Positions 58,301-64,000 of a DNA stretch of 64,000 nt are shown one piece after another; within the stretch, counting starts at the first letter, position 1; each line of letters opens with the position of its first letter. The position numbers and the translations under genes are program-made. Below the pieces are notes generated by a model. The model did not search any database, was not told the origin of the DNA, and saw only the letters and a list, made by a program, of their open reading frames with translations. This DNA comes from Candidatus Cloacimonadota bacterium (GTDB lineage: Bacteria; Muiribacteriota; UBA6191): contig JAGSHD010000006.1 of NCBI GenBank assembly GCA_023954715.1, positions 1 through 64,000 of the forward strand. Direction: 5' to 3'.

Positions 58301-59644
58301 TTAGTTCTCCATAGCTCTAAGTTGAATCATATTTTGGACTTCTTGATCAATCTTGTAGTTGACTTTGACTCCATCTAATCCTAATTTTACATCGCTGATA
58401 ATAACCAACTGTCCTTCTTTGAAATCTTTAAGTAAGATCCAATCTCTTTGGGGTAAAAAGTCAGCCACTTTTTGTCTTCTTAGTTTACTATCTTGATCTA
58501 CGATTAAAATTTCATTGTTGTGTAAGGCAATTGTCGGCACCAAACACCCACTGACTCTATTTTCTGTACTTAAACGAACTTGAACATACATTCCATGCAG
58601 TAAGGGAGGTTGACTAGCTATCATTTTAGGATTGTAAGGCTGCTCAACTTCAATCACTACTCCAACTGTGCGAGAAGCAGCATCTAAAGACTCTTTTATC
58701 CTTGACACATTACCTTGCCATTTAAAGTTATGGTTAGAAGCTGATCTAACAATCGCTTTTACTTTCAATGACTCAAAAAACTTTCTAGACCCTGGCTTAA
58801 GTGCTAACTGTGACTCATTAAAATTTAGAATGGTTTTTAACTCAGCAACGGACATTTGTACATGTACTTCTGACTTAGATACATCATGGGCTTCAAATAA
58901 TATCTGGTAAGCATTTACATAGGAGTTTTCATATAGTGCGACCTTTCCTAGCCTTGCTTTAAATGGGAGCTTTACTACTCCTTTTTTTATGTCTTCTAAA
59001 ACTTGGGAGTGTCTATGATTTTGCACCTTTAATTGAGCTAAAAGACTCTCTCTTTGACTAGGATATAAATTTATTTTATTTTCTATGGATTGAATTTTTT
59101 GCATTCTAGTTAGATACACCCTTGTTTGTGCATCTAATAAAGACTCTGTACTAGTTTTTTGTTCTACCAACTTTTGAACTCTCTGAAGCTCTCTTTCATC
59201 AATTTTAAGTTGTTTCTTTTCTAAAAGTAGGTCTTTTTTTAGATTAGTCTGTTCTATGTTTTGCTGGTCTAATTGTGACTCTATGACTTTAATCTGCGCG
59301 CTAAACTCTTCTTTCTTGAAGTTTAGTGCACTCGTATCTATTTTGAATAAAATCTCTCCCTCATCTAATATATATCCAGACTTTAAATCTGGATGAACAT
59401 AGGAGATTTTTCCGGATAACTCCGATAATACTTGCCAAATTTTTGCTGATTTTACTTCACCATAACTTTCAACAATTGGTGTTATGGATGAAAGTTTAGA
59501 TTGAATTACTCGTGCTGATATCTCTAATTTATTTACTGGTTTTTCTGTAGCCTTTTGTCTATTATCAATAGCATTTTTTAAGACGAAAGCACCTACAATA
59601 ACTCCTATCAATACTATCCATTTTGATTTTAATATATTTTTCAT
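58301..59644 (-). CDS. RND efflux pump periplasmic adaptor (membrane fusion protein)
   Basis: An N-terminal anchor helix (about residues 8-25) is followed by lipoyl half-motifs flanking a long coiled-coil hairpin (about 95-200), then beta-barrel and membrane-proximal domains (DAASRTVGVVIEVEQP). This is the MFP partner that joins an RND transporter to an outer-membrane channel. I chose the ATG at 59644, preceded by AGGAG and overlapping the tetR stop by four bases. Confidence 0.91.
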   Translation of the reverse strand: MKNILKSKWIVLIGVIVGAFVLKNAIDNRQKATEKPVNKLEISARVIQSKLSSITPIVESYGEVKSAKIWQVLSELSGKISYVHPDLKSGYILDEGEILFKIDTSALNFKKEEFSAQIKVIESQLDQQNIEQTNLKKDLLLEKKQLKIDERELQRVQKLVEQKTSTESLLDAQTRVYLTRMQKIQSIENKINLYPSQRESLLAQLKVQNHRHSQVLEDIKKGVVKLPFKARLGKVALYENSYVNAYQILFEAHDVSKSEVHVQMSVAELKTILNFNESQLALKPGSRKFFESLKVKAIVRSASNHNFKWQGNVSRIKESLDAASRTVGVVIEVEQPYNPKMIASQPPLLHGMYVQVRLSTENRVSGCLVPTIALHNNEILIVDQDSKLRRQKVADFLPQRDWILLKDFKEGQLVIISDVKLGLDGVKVNYKIDQEVQNMIQLRAMEN

Positions 59645-60279
59645 TTGCTCTCCTGAACTCTGCATCCACTTATAAATATTGAATAACTATGTGATAGTAC
59701 TTTTTTGTTAAACACCGACCGGTCTTCCGTACCAAAAATATCTCCTGCCCAGTCATACATCATGTGTGGGTGTAGCATTAGCGAAATCATTGACTGAAAG
59801 ACATATCTTGGCTCCAAATCTTCTCTAAACTCTCCTGTCTCAATCTTTTTTAAAATTATAGGAAAAAAGATATCTCGAATACGAACGATAAAGTTTTCAG
59901 TTAAAAATTGATGAAAAGGAGAACCCGTATTGGCTAAGCCAAATATCATGATTTTAATAAATTTAGGATCATTTGAAATGATTTTTGAGACAGTCTCTAG
60001 ATGTAACTTAAAAGGATCATCGTCGTCTGTTATTGATTTTAATATCTCTAACTCTTCGTACATTGGAGCCATGATTTTGCGCAACATCTCTTGATAGAGC
60101 CCTAATTTACTCTCAAAATAGTAATTAATCATTGCAGAATTAACCTTAGCTTTTTTAGAAAGCTCTCGTATAGATACCGTTTCAAAACTTTTTTCAGAAA
60201 AGCAATCTAATGCTGCACTTATCAATTTATCCTTAACATTAGAGTTTTTAGAATCTAATGGTCGCCCCTGTTTTTTCAT
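59641..60279 (-). CDS. TetR-family regulator of the RND pump operon
   Basis: An N-terminal helix-turn-helix (about residues 12-60, VSIRELSKKAKVNSAMINYYF) is typical of TetR regulators; the remaining 150 residues form a helical ligand-binding domain. It is the first gene of the operon tetR-adaptor-RND, so it probably represses its own operon until a pump substrate or stress signal binds. Two operator-like palindromes lie directly upstream. I chose the ATG at 60279, preceded by GAGGAT; a TTG four codons upstream is in frame but contains that SD. Confidence 0.9.
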   Translation of the reverse strand: MKKQGRPLDSKNSNVKDKLISAALDCFSEKSFETVSIRELSKKAKVNSAMINYYFESKLGLYQEMLRKIMAPMYEELEILKSITDDDDPFKLHLETVSKIISNDPKFIKIMIFGLANTGSPFHQFLTENFIVRIRDIFFPIILKKIETGEFREDLEPRYVFQSMISLMLHPHMMYDWAGDIFGTEDRSVFNKKVLSHSYSIFISGCRVQESK

Positions 60280-60295
60280 ATCTATCCTCAATTAA

Positions 60296-60311
60296 TTAAT
60301 CGCTTGATTAA
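60296..60311. promoter_or_regulatory. Operator-like palindrome 1 upstream of tetR
   Basis: The inverted repeat TTAATC-GCTT-GATTAA lies 17 bases upstream of the tetR start codon, between a likely promoter and the gene. It has the same arms as palindrome 2, with centres 23 bases apart, roughly two helical turns, as for side-by-side TetR dimers. Confidence 0.75.
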
Positions 60312-60318
60312 ATATAAA

Positions 60319-60334
60319 TTAATCAATTGATTAA
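60319..60334. promoter_or_regulatory. Operator-like palindrome 2 upstream of tetR
   Basis: TTAATCAATTGATTAA is a perfect 16-base palindrome, typical in size and symmetry of a TetR-family operator. Together with palindrome 1 it probably forms the autoregulatory site of the pump operon. Confidence 0.8.
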
Positions 60335-60625
60335 TTCAAGGGCGTTTTTAAAAAAGATCATCTTACAAAAATTAATATGACGATATTATGACATTGAGAT
60401 TTTAAGGATAAATTAAATTTTCTTTGGATCATTGCTTTAAACTGATATATACCCATCTTATATTGGCTTTTCCGTTATACGAAAAACCACAAAGCTTGAA
60501 AGCCTTTATCAAAACTACCCTTTGAACTAGATAATTATAATGAAAAATATAAAGCCCATTAACATATGATTTTCAACAGTAAAAACTGGAAAACTTATTT
60601 CATTTGGGTATAATAAATTTTCAAT

Positions 60626-61405
60626 ATGTTAACAAAGAACTATATAATTAACTCACCCGATGGTGAAATATTCGCCAAGCAATGGACTCCTGATAAATTA
60701 AACTCTGATAATCCAATTGTCTTATTGCATGACTCTTTAGGCAGTACAGAGCAGTGGAGAGATTTTCCTGAAAAGTTGGCGCAACATATTGGTAGACATG
60801 TTATCGCTTATGATAGATTAGGTTTTGGTAAATCCACTCCTAGATTAGACACCCTCTCTAAAGATTTCATCAAACAAGAAGCACAGCAATACTTCCCCAT
60901 AGTAAAACATTTTTTTAAGCTCTCTAATTATATTTTGTTAGGTCATAGTGTTGGTGGAGGTATGGCTTTAACCATCGCATCGTTAGATAAACAATGTCTT
61001 GGTGTCATATCTATGTCAGCACAAGCATTTATTGAAAAAAAGACTCTCCAAGGTATCCAAACAGCCCAGCGCTTTTTTCAAGACAGTAAGCAAATGAAAC
61101 GTCTAGAAAAATGGCATGATACAAAGGCTAAATGGGTTTTAGATGCTTGGGTGAATACTTGGCTGTCTGAAGACTTTCTGCATTGGAGTCTTAGTGATTG
61201 TATCGATAAAGTGTCCTGTCCAACATTGGTGATCCATGGTGAAAATGATGAATATGGTTCTATAGCCTTTGCCGAATTTATATCTAGCAAATCTACTGGC
61301 TCATCCACACAAATTATTATCCAAAACTGTGGACATGTACCTCACAAAGAGTATCCTCAAAAGGTTCTAGATGAGTCTTTTAGCTTTTGTAGTGATCTAG
61401 ATTAA
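60626..61405 (+). CDS. Alpha/beta hydrolase
   Basis: The fold signature is complete: oxyanion segment HDSLGSTEQW, nucleophile Ser in LLGHSVGGGMAL near residue 112, an acid in IHGENDEYGS near 210 and the catalytic His in NCGHVPHKEYP near 240. This is a small soluble esterase- or lipase-like enzyme, or a related hydrolase; the substrate cannot be told. No SD-like sequence precedes the ATG, so the start is less certain, though the N-terminus aligns naturally with the family. It diverges from the RND operon and could share the regulated region. Confidence 0.87.
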   Translation: MLTKNYIINSPDGEIFAKQWTPDKLNSDNPIVLLHDSLGSTEQWRDFPEKLAQHIGRHVIAYDRLGFGKSTPRLDTLSKDFIKQEAQQYFPIVKHFFKLSNYILLGHSVGGGMALTIASLDKQCLGVISMSAQAFIEKKTLQGIQTAQRFFQDSKQMKRLEKWHDTKAKWVLDAWVNTWLSEDFLHWSLSDCIDKVSCPTLVIHGENDEYGSIAFAEFISSKSTGSSTQIIIQNCGHVPHKEYPQKVLDESFSFCSDLD

Positions 61406-61500
61406 ATTATCAATATTTTATTATTTACTCCATTGAAGTGATTTCAAAAATTTTGATATACTCAGTCAAACACTTGTTACTAAACTACTAAAGGGAAAAA

Positions 61501-62331
61501 ATGCACAAACGTTTACTTAAACTTTCAGCCGGTCTTCTATTAATTTCAAATTTTTCTTTCTCCGACTCTACTCCTAATCTTGTATTGAGCTCTGAAGTTA
61601 AATGGACTCATTTAAATCCGAAACGTGGAGATCTAGCTCCCAAGGCAGGAACTCTTTGGGGAGATCGTAACGGACCTGGTCCTACAGGTTATCTACTCAA
61701 ACCCAATGATGGCTTTCAATCTCCACCTCATATACACAATGTATCGTATAGAGCCATAGTAATAAACGGAGAAATCCATAATGATGACCCTAACGCCAAA
61801 CATATGTGGATGACTCCTGGTGCATTTTGGACACAACCAAAGGGTGAAGTACACATTACAGCATCAAGAGGAAAAAACGCTCTAGCTTACATAGAAATAG
61901 AAAACGGACCTTACTTAGTTTTTCCTGCTAAGACAGCTTTTGATAGTGGCGAAAGACCTGTAAATGTTACCAAAGAAAACATAGTTTGGTTAGACGCTGA
62001 TACCTCTAACTGGATTGACCATAAAGCTAAAGGTGTACAAATATCTTACTTATGGGGAGTAACTTCTGATAATAACTTAAACGGATCATTTATCAAGTTG
62101 CCTTCTTCTTTCAAAGGTAAAATTGTCTCTAACAGTGATACTTTTAAAGCCATAGTTATAAAAGGACCGCCAAATTACCAAAATAATCAATCAAAAAGAG
62201 TCATACTAGAGACAGGCAGTTATTTTGGTTCTAATAAAAATAAAACTACCCATAAAATTGATTCTAGAGATGGTCACGAAACATTACTATATATCAGAAC
62301 AAAAGGTTCATATACAGTTACATCCAATTAA
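61501..62331 (+). CDS. Secreted cupin-like protein (DUF4437 type)
   Basis: A signal peptide (about residues 1-21) precedes two cupin-like halves. The first contains [20 protein letters not shown] and the second a matching [12 protein letters not shown] pattern, as in the DUF4437 family of secreted cupins. Histidines in PPHIHN could bind a metal. The function is unknown. AAGGGAAAAA precedes the ATG. It is followed 130 bases downstream by another secreted protein gene on the same strand. Confidence 0.8.
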   Translation: MHKRLLKLSAGLLLISNFSFSDSTPNLVLSSEVKWTHLNPKRGDLAPKAGTLWGDRNGPGPTGYLLKPNDGFQSPPHIHNVSYRAIVINGEIHNDDPNAKHMWMTPGAFWTQPKGEVHITASRGKNALAYIEIENGPYLVFPAKTAFDSGERPVNVTKENIVWLDADTSNWIDHKAKGVQISYLWGVTSDNNLNGSFIKLPSSFKGKIVSNSDTFKAIVIKGPPNYQNNQSKRVILETGSYFGSNKNKTTHKIDSRDGHETLLYIRTKGSYTVTSN

Positions 62332-62463
62332 CCTGCTGAAATAGACTATTTCTAACTATCACCTCAGAAGTTTACTCTATCTTTCTCAATTCAACAGAAA
62401 CATATACCAACATTATTCGTAACATATTAAAGAAATTAATTAACTTTTTATAAAGGACCCACA

Positions 62464-63006
62464 ATGAACAAACTTATTTTAGGCTTGGGGGCAAGTCTGT
62501 TATTGGCTGCTACTAGTTTTGCTGATATTTTAATAACTGAAGCAGAAGTAACTAACATGAACTTTGTTAAACGTAAAGGTAGCTTTGTAGCTCCTGGCTC
62601 TACCAACTTAGAGTCAGTCGTTTTAAAAGTCACTGACTGGAAACAAGGTGAAAAGTCAGAAGGTGATGATAAAGTTATTGAAATGATTGAATCAGGAAAT
62701 ATTCAAGTAGAGCATGAATGGGGTAAAAACATGATTAGTAGTGGTTTTATGCCAAACCACAACTACAAGTTTTTAAGAAGTCACCGACTTTGGTTTACAA
62801 ATAAAACTCGAGTTAAACTCAAAGTAACTGGCTCACTAAATTATGACAAAGGCCATGATCCTCACGGACATTATAAAGGTATGATTGTTATCCTTAAAGA
62901 CATGACATACACCAGTAGAAAAGGCACAATGACCTGCGATGAACGCTGTGTAACAGAAAAAGCAAATGCCAAAAGAAATTTTGATGCACTGTATGATGGT
63001 GAGTAA
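62464..63006 (+). CDS. Secreted protein of unknown function
   Basis: A clear signal peptide (about residues 1-20, ending TSFA) precedes a beta-rich domain of 160 residues. Near the end, MTCDERC forms a CX3C pair that may be a disulfide. A His-rich stretch DKGHDPHGHYKGM could bind metal. I recognise no family. AAAGGA precedes the ATG. It may be co-transcribed with the cupin gene upstream. Confidence 0.72.
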   Translation: MNKLILGLGASLLLAATSFADILITEAEVTNMNFVKRKGSFVAPGSTNLESVVLKVTDWKQGEKSEGDDKVIEMIESGNIQVEHEWGKNMISSGFMPNHNYKFLRSHRLWFTNKTRVKLKVTGSLNYDKGHDPHGHYKGMIVILKDMTYTSRKGTMTCDERCVTEKANAKRNFDALYDGE

Positions 63007-63070
63007 CTAACAGTTTTGCAATTGTTCAGGTGCCTTCTTCGATAACTATCGAGGACCACACAATTTTTGA

Positions 63071-63108
63071 AAAAGACCAACTCAATTTATTGAGCTGGTC
63101 TTTTTTTA
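63071..63108 (+). terminator. Rho-independent terminator
   Basis: A 14-bp stem with one mismatch (AAAGACCAACTCAA and TTGAGCTGGTCTTT) and a short loop is followed by a T-run. It lies 65 bases after the stop codon of the secreted protein gene. Confidence 0.85.
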
Positions 63109-63136
63109 TACGTAAAGACAAAATCTCAATAAACGC

Positions 63137-63168
63137 AAAAAAACTCGCTTAAAAAGCGAGTTTTTTTT
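63137..63168 (-). terminator. Terminator of the second tRNA-Lys gene
   Basis: The stem AAACTCGCT/AGCGAGTTT, with A-runs on the left and T-runs on the right, could work in both directions. It lies a few bases beyond the 3' end of the minus-strand tRNA-Lys. Confidence 0.9.
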
Positions 63169-63173
63169 AAGAG

Positions 63174-63246
63174 TGAGCCGCATAGGGATCGAACCTATGA
63201 CAACTTGATTAAAAGTCAAGTGCTCTACCAACTGAGCTAGCGGCCC
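63174..63246 (-). tRNA. tRNA-Lys (anticodon UUU), copy 2
   Basis: This gene is identical over all 73 bases to the copy at 49716-49788, on the opposite strand. The same cloverleaf and anticodon TTT apply. CCA is not encoded. The similarity continues into the terminator but not into the upstream promoter. Confidence 0.97.
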
Positions 63247-63566
63247 TCTTGAATGGAATGTATATTAAAGTAAAAGTATGACGATTGCAAGAACTATTTT
63301 ATTTATTTTTTGTTTACTTGTTTTATTCCAAGTTCATTCTTATTAAATTGCTTCATTAATTATGATTAAAAATGCTAGTTTTACTAGAAATACAATCTAA
63401 ACTTAAAGTACGTCTAAAAGGATTAGACAAACTTTTTACCATATCATTATTACTCAATCCTCAAAAATAAAAAAAAGATGAGTGCTAACATTGAATTTTA
63501 CCTAAAATAGGATAAAATTGCATGAGTATATTTAAAATCAATTTAATAAGTGGGTGAACTATCTCC
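63247..63566. other. Intergenic region before recC
   Basis: Apart from the tRNA promoter, about 280 AT-rich bases have no supported gene. The recC promoter should lie here; no clear -35/-10 pair is visible. Confidence 0.5.
63262..63290 (-). promoter_or_regulatory. Sigma70-type promoter of the second tRNA-Lys gene
   Basis: On the minus strand TTGCAA (63285-63290) and TAATAT (63262-63267) are 17 bases apart, placing the transcription start just before the tRNA. Apart from the -10 box the sequence is unlike the promoter of copy 1. Confidence 0.65.
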
Positions 63567-64000
63567 ATTAACATATATTTTTCTAACCAACTCGAAGTTT
63601 TGTCTTCAAAACTATCTGAAAATATAAGTACCATGAGTCAAGATCCTTTTCTGGCTCCTAAAGTGATTATTCCTAATAAAAACCTTAGTAAGTGGCTTAA
63701 TTTACAACTCGCCACACAAGATGGCATCGCCATGAACCTTAATTTTGTTTTTTTAGAAATGGCATTATGGAATCAAGTGAGTTCAGTATTAAATCTAAAA
63801 GAAAAATATGAGCTCTTAGGAGCAGATACCATACAATTGATTGTTCAACAGGAGCTTCAACAAAATAACCCTGATTACCAAGTTTTTTCAGATTATATTC
63901 AAGAAAACTCTCTAGGATCCAGTAAACGATTCTCCCAGATCTGTGATCGACTAGCCTTTTTTCTACTTGAATATGAATACCACAGAATGGAAATGGTATA
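63567..64000 (+). CDS. recC: Exodeoxyribonuclease V subunit RecC (5' part; cut by window end)
   Basis: The visible 144 codons translate to a sequence resembling the RecC N-terminus: INIYFSNQLEVLSSKL matches the family opening (E. coli: RVYHSNRLDVLEAL), followed by KVIIPNKNLSKWLNLQLA and DGIAMNLNFVF. RecC is the non-catalytic helicase-like subunit that recognises Chi in the RecBCD repair complex. The frame is open to the window end. The start is unusual: no ATG, GTG or TTG lies before the conserved segment, because an in-frame stop occurs at 63555-63557. ATT at 63567 (or ATC at 63561) is the best-placed candidate. Alternatives are a late TTG or ATG, or a sequencing error near the start. Confidence 0.85.
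   Translation, partial: MNIYFSNQLEVLSSKLSENISTMSQDPFLAPKVIIPNKNLSKWLNLQLATQDGIAMNLNFVFLEMALWNQVSSVLNLKEKYELLGADTIQLIVQQELQQNNPDYQVFSDYIQENSLGSSKRFSQICDRLAFFLLEYEYHRMEMV

Larger units (their letters stand above)
60280..60625. other. Divergent intergenic region with TetR operators
   Basis: The left part holds the two palindromes described separately. The right part, up to the plus-strand hydrolase gene, is AT-rich with no gene visible. The hydrolase start has no obvious ribosome binding site. Confidence 0.55.

Noticed and set aside
49789..63173. Integrated genomic island between the tRNA-Lys genes
   Set aside because: The flanks are inverted full tRNA genes rather than direct partial repeats, no integrase is present, and codon use and base composition look like the rest of the window.

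Overview
The window is AT-rich DNA from a Gram-negative bacterium. Supporting signs are an RND efflux pump with a periplasmic adaptor, many signal peptides, a lipoprotein, a system II cytochrome c maturation module and the start of a RecC subunit. Three features suggest, but do not prove, the Planctomycetes-Verrucomicrobia-Lentisphaerae group. These are a small lipoprotein before resB/ccsA, an ABC transporter with two DUF990-type permeases, and a secreted DUF4437-type cupin. No ribosomal RNA or other strong taxonomic marker is present, so the lineage call is weak.

Positions 1-20,000 are mostly housekeeping and envelope genes. They include a Sel1-repeat protein, a peptidase U32 (TrhP/YegQ-like) tRNA-modification protein, the cytochrome c maturation operon (His-rich lipoprotein, ResB, CcsA), a large secreted coiled-coil protein, HemN, a membrane-anchored double-FKBP isomerase, a YqiA-like esterase, a degenerate response regulator, the ABC exporter operon, an M20 dipeptidase and a small ParB-like-domain protein.

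Positions 20,126-36,812 hold the most striking content: three giant, tandem, same-strand genes of 1854, 2086 and 1299 residues. All encode secreted fibre-like proteins with a common N-terminal module, phage tail-fibre-like shaft repeats and different C-termini. Two end in a C1q/TNF-like jelly roll with a shared CX9C pair. The third ends in a domain resembling the phage G2 autoproteolytic chaperone. Large 15-residue YadA-head-type repeats, a six-blade Kelch propeller and a triplicated jelly roll are inserted as cassettes. Near-identical DNA blocks within and between the genes show recent duplication or recombination.

Positions 37,000-49,550 hold an alpha-helical orphan protein, a split ThrE-type exporter (YjjP/YjjB-like), a secreted orphan, a complete chemotaxis-type operon (cheA-cheW-cheR-cheB-mcp, without cheY) and an SLC13-type anion transporter.

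Positions 49,700-63,250 are bracketed by two identical tRNA-Lys(UUU) genes in inverted orientation. They contain a GAF/zinc-motif protein, a CHASE hybrid histidine kinase, a DUF5718-like protein, a TetR-adaptor-RND pump operon with two operator-like palindromes, an alpha/beta hydrolase and two secreted proteins. The window ends inside recC.
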